Source of the DNA: Parvibaculum sp036499025
GTDB taxonomy: Bacteria > Pseudomonadota > Alphaproteobacteria > Parvibaculales > Parvibaculaceae
Length of the DNA: 62,808 bases
NCBI GenBank assembly: GCA_036499025.1
Contig: DASYEM010000022.1
Coordinates: 1-62,808, forward strand
Direction: 5' to 3'
The first letter of the stretch is position 1. Every line of letters begins with the position of its first letter. The notes below the pieces were generated by a model, which had not been told where the DNA came from, searched no databases, and saw nothing but the letters and a program-made list of their open reading frames with translations. The translations under genes and the position numbers were made by a program. Positions 10,033-19,561 of the stretch are shown piece after piece.

Positions 10033-12071
10033 TGCCCAAAGTCACGGTTGACGGCATCGAAGTCGAAGTCGAAGCGGGCGCCACGCTCCTGCAGGCCTGC
10101 GAAGCTGCGGGCGTCGAAATTCCGCGCTTCTGCTATCACGAACGTCTGTCCATCGCCGGCAATTGCCGCATGTGCCTCGTCGAAGTCGAGAAGTCGCCGA
10201 AGCCCGTCGCGTCATGCGCCATGCCTGCCGCCGACGGCGCCATCGTCCGCACGACGACGGAACAGGTGAAGCGCGCCCGCGAAGGCGTGATGGAATTCCT
10301 GCTCATCAACCATCCGCTCGATTGCCCGATCTGCGATCAGGGCGGCGAGTGCGATCTGCAAGATCAGTCTATGGCTTACGGCGTCGATGGCTCGCGCTTC
10401 CTCGAGAACAAGCGCGCCGTCGAAGAAAAATACATGGGCCCGCTCGTCAAGACCGTGATGACGCGCTGCATCCAGTGCACACGTTGCGTTCGCTTCGCCA
10501 CCGAAGTCGCGGGCACGCCGGAAATCGGCGCCATCGGTCGCGGCGAGGACATGGAAATCACCACCTATCTCGAAAACACGCTGTCGTCGGAGCTGTCGGC
10601 CAACGTCGTCGATCTCTGCCCGGTCGGCGCGCTGACCTTCCGTCCTTTCGCCTTCACCGCGCGCCCGTGGGAGCTCCGCAAAACCGAGTCCATCGATGTG
10701 ATGGACGCGGTTGGTTCCAATATCCGCGTCGATACGCGCGGCTCGGAAGTGATGCGCATTCTGCCGCGCATCAACGAGGACGTGAACGAAGAATGGATTT
10801 CCGACAAGACGCGTTTCGTTTGGGATGGCCTCAAGACCCAGCGCCTCGACCGGCCTTATGTCCGCGAAGGCGGCAAGCTCCGCGAAGCCTCTTGGGATGA
10901 AGCCTTCGCCGCCATCGGCGCCAAACTCAAGGGCGCGAAGGGCGAACGCATCGCCGCCATCGCTGGCGATCTTGTTGCCGCCGAAGAGATGAAGGCGCTG
11001 AAGGATCTCTGGGCGAAGCTCGGTTCCGCAAATATCGATTGTCGTCAGGACGGCGCAAAGCTTGGCGGCGCGCGTTCGAGCTACATCTTCAATACGACGA
11101 TTGCGGGCATCGAAGACGCTGACGCAATCCTCATCATCGGCGCCGATCCGCGCCGGGAAGCGCCGATCATCAACGCGCGCATCCGCAAGCGCTTCCGCGC
11201 CGGTGGTGTCAAGATCGCCGTCGTCGGTCCGCGCCACGACCTCACTTATGATTATGAGCATCTCGGTGCGGGCACGCAGACATTGAAGGACATCGCTTCA
11301 GGCGCAAGCAGCTTTGCAGACGTCCTGAAGAATGCCAAAGCACCGATCATCATCGTCGGGCAGGGTGCCGTGACGCGCAAAGATGGCGCCGCCGTTCTCG
11401 CCGCCGCCGTTGCGCTGGCGAAATCCACCAATGCGGGCTTCAACGTCCTGCACACTGCGGCGGCGCGCGTCGCCGGTCTCGACCTTGGCCTTTTGCCGGG
11501 CGCGGGCAGTCGCGACGTCGCCGGTATTCTCGACGGCGCCTCGAAGGGCGAACTCGACGTCGTCTATCTCCTCGGCGCCGATGAGATCGATACCGACAAG
11601 CTCGGCTCCGCTTTCGTGATCTATCAGGGCACGCATGGCGACAAGGGCGCGCATCGCGCCGATGTCATCTTGCCGGGCGCCGCCTATACCGAAAAAGACG
11701 GTCTCTACGCTAACACCGAAGGTCGCGTGCAGCGTGGTCAGCGCGCCGCCTTCCCGCCGGGAGATGCCCGGGAGGATTGGACGATCATCCGCGCTCTCTC
11801 CGCCGTGCTCGATCAGGCTCTGCCTTACGACAGCCTCGGCCAGCTCCGCGCGGCCATCGAAGCCGATGCGCCGCATTTCGCGCAGATCGATGAGATCGTT
11901 GCGGTCGGTGCGTTGCCGGACCTCGCCTCTGGTGAAATGGATGCCGCGCCTTTCGAGACACCCATTCGCGATTTCCATCTGACGAACCCCATCGCGCGCG
12001 CGAGCAAGGTCATGGCCGCGTGTTCGGCCGAGCTTGCGGCCCCGCGTCGCGGCGTCCAGGCTGCGGAGTGA
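10032..12071 (+). CDS. nuoG: NADH-quinone oxidoreductase subunit G (75 kDa)
   Basis: Largest peripheral subunit, 679 residues. The N-terminal 2Fe-2S ferredoxin domain (cluster N1b) has CYHERLSIAGNCRMC, a His-Cys loop DHP-type site reads HPLDCPICDQGGECDLQD, and 4Fe-4S ligands appear in CIQCTRCVRF and DLCPVGAL. The C-terminal two-thirds is a degenerate molybdopterin-oxidoreductase domain. The extra cysteines for cluster N7, found in E. coli NuoG right after this region, are absent (the sequence reads SIDVMDAVGSNI), as in mitochondrial-type complex I. It shares a start/stop base with the pentapeptide-repeat gene. Confidence 0.96.
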   Translation: MPKVTVDGIEVEVEAGATLLQACEAAGVEIPRFCYHERLSIAGNCRMCLVEVEKSPKPVASCAMPAADGAIVRTTTEQVKRAREGVMEFLLINHPLDCPICDQGGECDLQDQSMAYGVDGSRFLENKRAVEEKYMGPLVKTVMTRCIQCTRCVRFATEVAGTPEIGAIGRGEDMEITTYLENTLSSELSANVVDLCPVGALTFRPFAFTARPWELRKTESIDVMDAVGSNIRVDTRGSEVMRILPRINEDVNEEWISDKTRFVWDGLKTQRLDRPYVREGGKLREASWDEAFAAIGAKLKGAKGERIAAIAGDLVAAEEMKALKDLWAKLGSANIDCRQDGAKLGGARSSYIFNTTIAGIEDADAILIIGADPRREAPIINARIRKRFRAGGVKIAVVGPRHDLTYDYEHLGAGTQTLKDIASGASSFADVLKNAKAPIIIVGQGAVTRKDGAAVLAAAVALAKSTNAGFNVLHTAAARVAGLDLGLLPGAGSRDVAGILDGASKGELDVVYLLGADEIDTDKLGSAFVIYQGTHGDKGAHRADVILPGAAYTEKDGLYANTEGRVQRGQRAAFPPGDAREDWTIIRALSAVLDQALPYDSLGQLRAAIEADAPHFAQIDEIVAVGALPDLASGEMDAAPFETPIRDFHLTNPIARASKVMAACSAELAAPRRGVQAAE

Positions 12072-12080
12072 GGACCAGCC

Positions 12081-13109
12081 ATGCATGACATCCTCATCAC
12101 CTACGGCCTGCCGCTCGCGATCATCGTGGGGCAGGGGCTTGCGCTTCTCGTCGGCCTTCTGATCTTCACGGCTTACATTCTGCTCGCCGACCGCAAGATT
12201 TGGGCGGCGGTGCAGCTTCGCCGTGGCCCGAACGTTGTCGGCGCTTTCGGCTTGCTTCAGTCCTTCGCGGATTTGCTGAAGTTCGTCTTCAAGGAAGTTG
12301 TCATTCCGTCCGGCGCGAACAAGGGTGTCTTTCTGCTCGCGCCGCTCGTCACCGTGACCTTGGCATTGGCGGCCTGGGCCGTCGTGCCGGTGGGCGATGG
12401 CCTCGTCGTCTCGAACATCAATATCGGCATCCTCTACATCCTCGCTTTCTCCTCGCTCGGCGTCTACGGCGTCATCATGGCGGGCTGGGCGTCGAACTCG
12501 AAATATCCGTTCCTTTCCGCGCTGCGTTCCGCCGCACAGATGGTTTCTTATGAAGTCTCCATCGGCTTCGTGCTCATCACGGTATTGTTGACGGCAGGCT
12601 CGCTGAACCTCTCCGACATCGTTCGCGCGCAGCATGGCTCCTACGGGATGTTCAATTGGTACTGGCTCTGGCATATGCCGATGCTGGTCATTTTCTTTAT
12701 CTCGGCTTTGGCTGAAACCAATCGCCCGCCTTTCGATCTTGTCGAAGCCGAATCCGAACTCGTCGCCGGCTTCATGGTCGAGTATTCGTCTTCGCCCTAC
12801 ATGATGTTCATGCTCGGCGAATACGTCGCGATCATCCTGATGTCGGCGATGATGGCGATCCTGTTCTTCGGCGGCTGGTTGCCTCCCTTCGACGTCGTGC
12901 CCTTCACATGGGTGCCTGGCTTCATCTGGTTCATGCTGAAGCTCAGCATGGTCTTCTTCATGATCTCCATGGTGAAAGCCTTCGTGCCGCGCTATCGCTA
13001 CGACCAGTTGATGCGCCTCGGCTGGAAGGTCTTCCTCCCGTTCTCCCTGTTCTGGGTCGTGTTGACGGCGGGCGTGCTCGTCGGCTTCGGCCTCGTGCCG
13101 CATCACTGA
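12081..13109 (+). CDS. nuoH: NADH-quinone oxidoreductase subunit H
   Basis: Membrane subunit at the junction of the two arms, 342 residues with eight predicted transmembrane helices. Conserved elements include the RRGPNVVG loop and the acidic sequence NRPPFDLVEAESELVAGF, which links the quinone chamber to the first proton channel. It begins nine bases after nuoG. Confidence 0.96.
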   Translation: MHDILITYGLPLAIIVGQGLALLVGLLIFTAYILLADRKIWAAVQLRRGPNVVGAFGLLQSFADLLKFVFKEVVIPSGANKGVFLLAPLVTVTLALAAWAVVPVGDGLVVSNINIGILYILAFSSLGVYGVIMAGWASNSKYPFLSALRSAAQMVSYEVSIGFVLITVLLTAGSLNLSDIVRAQHGSYGMFNWYWLWHMPMLVIFFISALAETNRPPFDLVEAESELVAGFMVEYSSSPYMMFMLGEYVAIILMSAMMAILFFGGWLPPFDVVPFTWVPGFIWFMLKLSMVFFMISMVKAFVPRYRYDQLMRLGWKVFLPFSLFWVVLTAGVLVGFGLVPHH

Positions 13110-13124
13110 TTGGAAAGGAACAAA

Positions 13125-13616
13125 ATGGCCTCCTTCAATCAGACCGCGAAGTCGCTCTTCCTGACGGAATTCGTCCTGAGCTTCATTCTCGCCATGCGCT
13201 ATTTCTTCAAGCCCAAGGCGACGATCAACTACCCGTTTGAAAAGGGCGCTCTCTCGCCGCGTTTCCGTGGCGAGCATGCGCTACGCCGCTATCCGAACGG
13301 TGAAGAACGCTGCATCGCCTGCAAGCTCTGCGAAGCGATTTGCCCCGCGCAAGCCATCACCATCGAAGCCGGCCCGCGCCGCAACGATGGCACCCGCCGC
13401 ACGACGCGTTACGACATCGACATGACGAAGTGCATCTATTGCGGCTTCTGCCAGGAAGCCTGCCCTGTAGACGCCATCGTCGAAGGCCCGAATTTCGAGT
13501 TCGCCGTGGAGACCCGCGAAGAGCTCATGTACGACAAGGACAAGCTTCTCGCGAACGGGGATCGCTGGGAGCGCGAGATTGCCAAAAACATCGAACTCGA
13601 CGCGCCCTATCGCTGA
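13125..13616 (+). CDS. nuoI: NADH-quinone oxidoreductase subunit I (23 kDa)
   Basis: Ferredoxin-like subunit carrying clusters N6a and N6b; 163 residues. The two ligand sets are CIACKLCEAICP and CIYCGFCQEACP, and the conserved helix LSPRFRGEHALRRYPNGEE precedes them. ATG 13125 is preceded by an ideal GGAAAGGA; a TTG at 13110 would add five residues. A 71-base gap with no recognisable feature separates it from nuoJ. Confidence 0.96.
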   Translation: MASFNQTAKSLFLTEFVLSFILAMRYFFKPKATINYPFEKGALSPRFRGEHALRRYPNGEERCIACKLCEAICPAQAITIEAGPRRNDGTRRTTRYDIDMTKCIYCGFCQEACPVDAIVEGPNFEFAVETREELMYDKDKLLANGDRWEREIAKNIELDAPYR

Positions 13617-13687
13617 GCGCTCGAGCTGATTGAACAACAGGTCCGGCCGAGCCGGGCGATAAAGATAACTGAGGGACAGGGGTCCAG

Positions 13688-14305
13688 ATGATCGTTTCCG
13701 CCATAGCCTTCTACGTCTTCGCGGCGATTGCCGTGGCGGCGGGATTCATGGTGATCGCGGCGCGGAACCCGGTGCATTCGGTTCTGTTCCTGATCCTTGC
13801 CTTTTTCAACGCCGCCGCGCTTTTTGTGTTGATGGGCGCCGAGTTCATCGCGCTCATCCTCGTCATCGTCTATGTCGGTGCTGTCGCGGTGCTCTTTCTC
13901 TTCGTCGTGATGATGCTCGATATCGACTTCAGCCAACTGCGGCAGGGCTTCCTGCAATACCTGCCCATCGGCGCGCTGGTCGGCCTCATTCTGCTGCTTG
14001 AGTTGGTGCTTGTCGGCGCGTCGTGGATCATCACGCCGGATGCCGTGGGTGTGGCCGCGTCGCCCACGCCGGCTTTCATCGATCATGTCACCAACACGCG
14101 GGCTCTCGGACGCGTGCTCTACACGCAATATGTTTATCTCTTCCAGGCGTCGGGCCTCATCCTGCTGGTCGCGATGATCGGCGCCATCGTGCTGACGCTT
14201 CGCCACCGCACGGACATCAAGCGTCAGGTGATCTGGCGTCAGGTCGGCCGCAAGCGCAACGAGGGCGTCGAGTACAAAGACGTCAAGCCGGGACAGGGGC
14301 TCTAG
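13688..14305 (+). CDS. nuoJ: NADH-quinone oxidoreductase subunit J
   Basis: Membrane subunit of 205 residues with five predicted helices. The third has the family pattern VYVGAVAVLFLFVVMMLDID, whose flexible helix takes part in coupling. The C-terminal 35 residues are basic and polar (HRTDIKRQVIWRQVGRKR). Two bases separate it from nuoK. Confidence 0.94.
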   Translation: MIVSAIAFYVFAAIAVAAGFMVIAARNPVHSVLFLILAFFNAAALFVLMGAEFIALILVIVYVGAVAVLFLFVVMMLDIDFSQLRQGFLQYLPIGALVGLILLLELVLVGASWIITPDAVGVAASPTPAFIDHVTNTRALGRVLYTQYVYLFQASGLILLVAMIGAIVLTLRHRTDIKRQVIWRQVGRKRNEGVEYKDVKPGQGL

Positions 14306-14307
14306 AA

Positions 14308-14616
14308 ATGACAATCGGCCTTGGACATTATCTGACCGTTGCGGCGATCCTCTTCACGATCGGCGTCTTCGGCATCTTCCTGAACCGAAAGAACGTCATC
14401 ATCATTCTGATGTCGATCGAGCTGATGCTGCTCGCCGTCAACATCAACCTCGTCGCCTTCTCCACCTTTCTTGGCGATCTGACCGGACAGGTCTTTGCGC
14501 TTTTCGTGCTGACCGTCGCCGCCGCCGAGGCGGCCATCGGCCTCGCCATTCTCGTGACCTATTTCCGCAACCGCGGCTCCATCGCGGTTGAGGACGTTAA
14601 TCTGATGAAGGGGTAG
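14308..14616 (+). CDS. nuoK: NADH-quinone oxidoreductase subunit K
   Basis: Three-helix membrane subunit of 102 residues, the standard length, homologous to MrpC. The two conserved helix glutamates are visible in MSIELMLLAVNI and AAAEAAIGLA. ATG 14308 follows the nuoJ stop by two bases; the frame is open upstream within nuoJ but only this start gives a normal NuoK N-terminus. Confidence 0.95.
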   Translation: MTIGLGHYLTVAAILFTIGVFGIFLNRKNVIIILMSIELMLLAVNINLVAFSTFLGDLTGQVFALFVLTVAAAEAAIGLAILVTYFRNRGSIAVEDVNLMKG

Positions 14617-14621
14617 GAGAG

Positions 14622-16553
14622 ATGTACTCCGCTATCGTCTTCCTGCCGCTTCTGGGTTTCCTGATCGCGGGTATCTTTGGCCGTTGGCTCGGGGTGCGCG
14701 GTGCGCAGCTTGTAACCTCGGGCCTGCTCGTCGTTTCGGCTGTGCTCGCCATCATCGCTTTCCCGAATGTCACCTTCGGCGGCGTCACTGAACACGTCCA
14801 GATCATGACCTGGATCGACAGCGGCGCTTTCGAGAGCGACTGGCGCCTGCGCATCGATGCGCTCACTGCCGTCATGCTCGTGGTCGTGACGTCGGTTTCC
14901 GCGCTCGTGCATATCTATTCGATTGGCTATATGAGCCACGATCCGCACCAGCCGCGTTTCTTCGCCTATCTGTCGTTCTTCACCTTCGCCATGCTGATGC
15001 TGGTGACAGCAGATAACTTCGTTCAGCTTTTCTTCGGTTGGGAAGGCGTGGGCGTCGCCTCCTACTTGCTGATCGGCTTTTGGTATCAGAAGCCCAGCGC
15101 CAATGCGGCGGCGATCAAGGCCTTCGTGGTCAACCGCGTCGGCGACTTCGGCCTCATCCTCGGCATTGCGACAATCTTCCTTACCATCGGCTCGGTCGAG
15201 TTCGACACGGTGTTCAAGGCGATCCCGCATTTCGCCACCAAGACCTTTTCCTTCCTAGGCCATGACGTGCCCGTAGTGACGACAATCTGCCTGCTGCTCT
15301 TTATGGGCGCGATGGGCAAGTCGGCGCAGTTCATGCTGCACACATGGCTGCCGGACGCGATGGAAGGCCCGACGCCGGTCTCCGCGCTGATCCATGCGGC
15401 AACCATGGTGACGGCCGGCGTTTTCCTCGTCGCTCGCTGTTCGCCGATTTTTGAATTCTCGCCAACCGCGCTGACCTTCGTCACCTTCATCGGTGCAACG
15501 ACGGCCTTTTTCGCCGCCACCGTCGGCCTCGTTCAGAACGACATCAAGCGCGTCATCGCTTACTCGACTTGTTCGCAGCTTGGCTACATGTTCGCGGCGC
15601 TCGGCGTCGGTGCCTATGAAGCGGCAATGTTCCACCTCTTCACGCATGCCTTCTTCAAGGCGCTCTTGTTCCTGGGCTCCGGCTCGGTCATCCATGCGAT
15701 GAGCGACGAACAGGACATGCGCAAAATGGGCGGGCTCTACAAGCTCATCCCGGCGACCTATGCGATGATGGTTATCGGCACGTTGGCGCTGACGGGCTTC
15801 CCGTTGACGGCAGGCTATTTCTCGAAAGACGCCATCATCGAAGCGACATATGCGGGTACCAACTCCATGCATATGTATGCCTTCGGCATGACGGTCTTCG
15901 CCGCTTTCCTGACCTCCTTCTATTCATGGCGTCTGATTTTCATGACCTTCCATGGAAAATCGCGCGCCGATCATCACACGCTCGAGCATGTGCATGAATC
16001 GCCGCTGGTCATGCTGGTCCCGCTTGTCATCCTGGCCATGGGCGCGCTCGGCGCGGGCATGATCTTCGAACGCTTCTTCATCGGCGAGGCGCATGAGACA
16101 TTCTGGCTCGAGGCGATCTATCGTGGCGTCTCGAACCATGTATTGCACGACATGCATCACATTCCGGGCTGGGCCGTCTACGCGCCGACCCTCATGATGG
16201 TGCTGGGTTTCGTGCTCTCCTGGTACTTCTATATCGCGCGCCCCGATCTGCCCGCCGAACTCGCTCGTACGCAGGAACCGCTCTACAAGTTCCTTCTCAA
16301 CAAGTGGTACTTCGACGAGCTCTATGACTGGATCATCGTCAAGCCGGCCTTCTGGATCGGTCGCCTGCTCTGGAAGCAGGGCGATGGACGCATCATTGAT
16401 GGCATGGGACCGGACGGCATCTCCGCCCGCGTCGTCGATGTCACACGCGGCCTCGTTCGCCTGCAAACCGGCTATGTCTATCACTACGCCTTCGCCATGC
16501 TCCTGGGCGTCGCGGCCATGGCGACTTACTTCATGCTCGGAGGCGTCCGCTGA
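14622..16553 (+). CDS. nuoL: NADH-quinone oxidoreductase subunit L
   Basis: Antiporter-like proton-pumping subunit at the distal end of the membrane arm, 643 residues with about sixteen helices. The central MrpA-like core contains FFGWEGVGVASYLLIGFW, a helix beginning AAIKAFVVNRVGD, and HTWLPDAMEGPTPVSALIHA. The C-terminal portion contains the long lateral helix and the last transmembrane segment. TAGGAGAG is a good ribosome-binding site. The stop shares one base with nuoM. Confidence 0.96.
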   Translation: MYSAIVFLPLLGFLIAGIFGRWLGVRGAQLVTSGLLVVSAVLAIIAFPNVTFGGVTEHVQIMTWIDSGAFESDWRLRIDALTAVMLVVVTSVSALVHIYSIGYMSHDPHQPRFFAYLSFFTFAMLMLVTADNFVQLFFGWEGVGVASYLLIGFWYQKPSANAAAIKAFVVNRVGDFGLILGIATIFLTIGSVEFDTVFKAIPHFATKTFSFLGHDVPVVTTICLLLFMGAMGKSAQFMLHTWLPDAMEGPTPVSALIHAATMVTAGVFLVARCSPIFEFSPTALTFVTFIGATTAFFAATVGLVQNDIKRVIAYSTCSQLGYMFAALGVGAYEAAMFHLFTHAFFKALLFLGSGSVIHAMSDEQDMRKMGGLYKLIPATYAMMVIGTLALTGFPLTAGYFSKDAIIEATYAGTNSMHMYAFGMTVFAAFLTSFYSWRLIFMTFHGKSRADHHTLEHVHESPLVMLVPLVILAMGALGAGMIFERFFIGEAHETFWLEAIYRGVSNHVLHDMHHIPGWAVYAPTLMMVLGFVLSWYFYIARPDLPAELARTQEPLYKFLLNKWYFDELYDWIIVKPAFWIGRLLWKQGDGRIIDGMGPDGISARVVDVTRGLVRLQTGYVYHYAFAMLLGVAAMATYFMLGGVR

Positions 16554-18097
16554 TGGCCGACGGATACATTCTTTCGCTCATCACCTTCCTGCCTGCGGTC
16601 GGCGCGCTGCTGATCCTTATTTTGCGCGGCGACGAAAAGGCGGTCGCCCGCAATGCGCGCTGGATTGCGCTCTGGACGACGCTCATCACCTTCGTCCTCT
16701 CGGTCTACATTCTTTGGAACTTCGATCCTTCGACACCGTCCTTCCAGTTCGTGCAGAAGGCCGACTGGCTTGGCGGCGCGATCAGCTATCACATGGGCGT
16801 CGATGGCATCTCGGTGATGTTTGTCGTTCTCACGACCTTCCTCATGCCTGCCTGTATTCTCGCAAGCTGGGAGTCGATCGATACGCGTGTGCGCGAGTAC
16901 ATGATCGCTTTCCTCGTTCTCGAAACGCTGATGATTGGCGTCTTCTGCTCCCTCGATCTCGTCCTCTTTTATCTCTTCTTCGAGGGCGGTCTGATCCCGA
17001 TGTTCCTGATCATCGGTGTCTGGGGCGGCAAGCGGCGCATCTATGCGAGCTTCAAGTTCTTTCTCTACACGCTGCTCGGCTCGGTGCTGATGCTGATTGC
17101 CATCATGGCGATGTACATGACGGCAGGTACGACCGACATTCCGACGCTGATAGACTTCGACTTCCCGGCCGGAATGCAAACCTGGCTATGGCTGGCCTTC
17201 TTCGCATCCTTCGCCGTGAAAATGCCGATGTGGCCGGTCCATACATGGCTGCCCGACGCGCACGTCGAAGCGCCGACAGCGGGCTCGGTCATCCTTGCTG
17301 GCATCATGCTGAAAATGGGCGGTTACGGCTTCCTGCGTTTCTCGCTGCCCATGTTTCCGGTGGCATCCGCCGATTTTGCACCGTTGATGTTCACGCTGAG
17401 CGTCATCGCCATCGTCTACACCTCGCTCGTCGCGCTGGTGCAGGAGGATATGAAGAAGCTCATCGCCTATTCGTCGGTCGCCCATATGGGCTTCGTGACG
17501 ATGGGTATCTTCGCAGGCACCACACAGGGCATTGAAGGCGGCATCTTCCAGATGCTCAGCCACGGCTGGGTCTCCGGCGCGCTCTTCCTCTGCGTCGGCG
17601 TCATCTATGATCGTATGCATACGCGTGACATCTCGGCCTATGGCGGCCTCGTCAATCGCATGCCGCTTTATGCGACAGCCTTCCTCATCTTTACGATGGC
17701 GAATGTCGGCCTGCCGGGTACCAGCGGTTTCGTCGGCGAGTTTCTGACGCTGATCGGCACCTTCAAGGTCAACACCTATGTCGCGGCCATTGCGGCGACG
17801 GGCGTCATCTTGTCGGCGGCCTATGCGCTTTTCCTTTATCGTCGCGTCGTCTTCGGCGCCATCGAGAAAGACTCGCTGAAGAACATTCTCGATCTCAACA
17901 GGCGTGAGGCGTTGACGCTCGCGCCGCTGGTCATCACGACGATCCTGTTCGGCATCTATCCGGCGCCGATCTTCAACATCATGGCGGTTTCCGTCCAGCA
18001 CCTGATTACCGATTACACCGCCGCCCTCGAGGCGCATCGCATCGCCGAAGTCGGCCATGCGGCGCTCGACGCGGCGCGTCTGATCGCGGGCCGATAG
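16553..18097 (+). CDS. nuoM: NADH-quinone oxidoreductase subunit M
   Basis: Second antiporter-like proton-pumping subunit, 514 residues with about fourteen helices. Key signatures are LFYLFFEGGLIPMFLIIGVW with the conserved glutamate, MPMWPVHTWLPDAHVEAPT, and DMKKLIAYSSVAHMGFV. Translation is probably coupled to nuoL through TGATG. Confidence 0.96.
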   Translation: MADGYILSLITFLPAVGALLILILRGDEKAVARNARWIALWTTLITFVLSVYILWNFDPSTPSFQFVQKADWLGGAISYHMGVDGISVMFVVLTTFLMPACILASWESIDTRVREYMIAFLVLETLMIGVFCSLDLVLFYLFFEGGLIPMFLIIGVWGGKRRIYASFKFFLYTLLGSVLMLIAIMAMYMTAGTTDIPTLIDFDFPAGMQTWLWLAFFASFAVKMPMWPVHTWLPDAHVEAPTAGSVILAGIMLKMGGYGFLRFSLPMFPVASADFAPLMFTLSVIAIVYTSLVALVQEDMKKLIAYSSVAHMGFVTMGIFAGTTQGIEGGIFQMLSHGWVSGALFLCVGVIYDRMHTRDISAYGGLVNRMPLYATAFLIFTMANVGLPGTSGFVGEFLTLIGTFKVNTYVAAIAATGVILSAAYALFLYRRVVFGAIEKDSLKNILDLNRREALTLAPLVITTILFGIYPAPIFNIMAVSVQHLITDYTAALEAHRIAEVGHAALDAARLIAGR

Positions 18098-18112
18098 GAA
18101 GACGAAGAGCAT

Positions 18113-19561
18113 ATGGAAAACGCGAACCTCATTCCGGCCTTTGGGCCCGCAATTCCCGAGATGGTGCTCGCCGCCGGCTCCATGCTGTTGCTGATGTATG
18201 GCGTCTTCCGCAAGGAAAGCCCGACCGCGCATGTCTCCTACGGTGTTGTCGTGCTTTTCATCATCACCGCCTTCCTGATTGCGGGGCAGGGAGACCTGCG
18301 CGCCGAAACCTTCAGCGGCATGTTTACCGTCGATCCCTTCACACGCTTCATCAAGTTGCTGATCCTGCTCGGCGCGGCCGCCGCCGTCATCATGTCGTTG
18401 GCCTTCATCCGTCGCGAAGGCATGGACCGCTTCGAATTTCCAGTGCTGATCTCGCTCGCCGCTCTCGGCATGCTTATGATGGTGTCTTCGGCCAGCTTCA
18501 TCGCGCTCTATCTGGGCCTCGAACTGCAAAGCCTCTGCATTTACGTCATCGCCGCCTTCAATCGCGACAGTGCACGCTCCAGCGAAGCCGGTCTGAAATA
18601 TTTCGTCCTTGGCGCTCTTTCGTCGGGCCTCCTGCTTTATGGCTGTTCGCTGGTTTACGGTTTCACCGGCTCGGTCGAGTTCTCGACTGTCGCCGGCATC
18701 ATCGGCACCGAACATGCGTCCGTCGGTCTGATCTTTGGCCTGGTCTTCATCCTCGCCGCGCTCGCCTTCAAGATCTCCGCCGTTCCGTTCCACATGTGGA
18801 CGCCCGATGTTTACGAAGGCGCACCGACCCCGGTCACAGCCTTCATCGCGGGTGCGCCGAAGGTTGCGGCCATGGCGCTCACCATGCGTGTTCTCTTCAC
18901 GGCTTTCCCGGGCATTGCGCCGGAATGGAAACAGATCGTCATCTTCGTCTCCATCGCCTCGATGATCCTCGGCGCTTTCGCCGCCATCGGTCAGAACAAC
19001 ATCAAGCGCCTGATGGCCTACAGCTCCATCGGCCATATGGGTTTCGTCCTCGTCGGCGTCGCGGCGGGCACGGCGGAAGGCATTCGCGGCGTCCTCATCT
19101 ATCTCACCATCTACGTCGTGATGAATGCTGGCGTCTTCTGCTGCATTCTCGCCATGCGCCGCAATGGTCAGCAGGTCGAGACGATCGACGACCTCGCCGG
19201 TCTCTCGCGCGCACAGCCGATCGTCGCTTTCCTCTTTGCGATGCTGATGTTCTCGCTCGCGGGCATCCCGCCGCTCGCAGGCTTCTTCGCAAAGTTCTAC
19301 GTCTTCGTCGCTGCCGTGCAATCCGGGCTCTACACGCTCGCCGTCATCGGCGTGCTGGCCAGCGTCGTCGGCGCCTTCTATTACCTGCGCATCGTCAAGA
19401 TCATGTATTTCGACGATCCGGCGCCCGCTTTCGAAGGTCCGATGCCCCGCGAACTGACCGTCGTGCTTGGTCTCTCCGGCCTCTTCACGATGTTCTTCTT
19501 CGTCTATCCGCTGCCGCTACTTGCCGGCGCGCAAGCTGCAGCCGTCGCGCTGCTGCCCTGA
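18113..19561 (+). CDS. nuoN: NADH-quinone oxidoreductase subunit N
   Basis: Third antiporter-like subunit, 482 residues with about fourteen helices. Signatures include YLGLELQSLCIYVIAAFNR, KYFVLGALSSGLLLYG, FHMWTPDVYEGAPTPVTAF and NNIKRLMAYSSIGHMGF. It closes the complex I gene set. Its stop codon overlaps the birA start by one base, so birA rides on this operon. Confidence 0.96.
   Translation: MENANLIPAFGPAIPEMVLAAGSMLLLMYGVFRKESPTAHVSYGVVVLFIITAFLIAGQGDLRAETFSGMFTVDPFTRFIKLLILLGAAAAVIMSLAFIRREGMDRFEFPVLISLAALGMLMMVSSASFIALYLGLELQSLCIYVIAAFNRDSARSSEAGLKYFVLGALSSGLLLYGCSLVYGFTGSVEFSTVAGIIGTEHASVGLIFGLVFILAALAFKISAVPFHMWTPDVYEGAPTPVTAFIAGAPKVAAMALTMRVLFTAFPGIAPEWKQIVIFVSIASMILGAFAAIGQNNIKRLMAYSSIGHMGFVLVGVAAGTAEGIRGVLIYLTIYVVMNAGVFCCILAMRRNGQQVETIDDLAGLSRAQPIVAFLFAMLMFSLAGIPPLAGFFAKFYVFVAAVQSGLYTLAVIGVLASVVGAFYYLRIVKIMYFDDPAPAFEGPMPRELTVVLGLSGLFTMFFFVYPLPLLAGAQAAAVALLP

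Noticed and set aside
11298..13277. Long antisense ORFs over nuoG/nuoH, and likewise 17186-19321 over nuoM/nuoN
   Set aside because: They are His/Arg/Asp-rich shadows of conserved complex I genes, without plausible starts or recognisable domains.
18796..19560. A 255-codon N-terminal extension of birA
   Set aside because: The extension lies wholly within nuoN in another frame. ATG 19561 gives a normal ligase N-terminus coupled to the nuoN stop.
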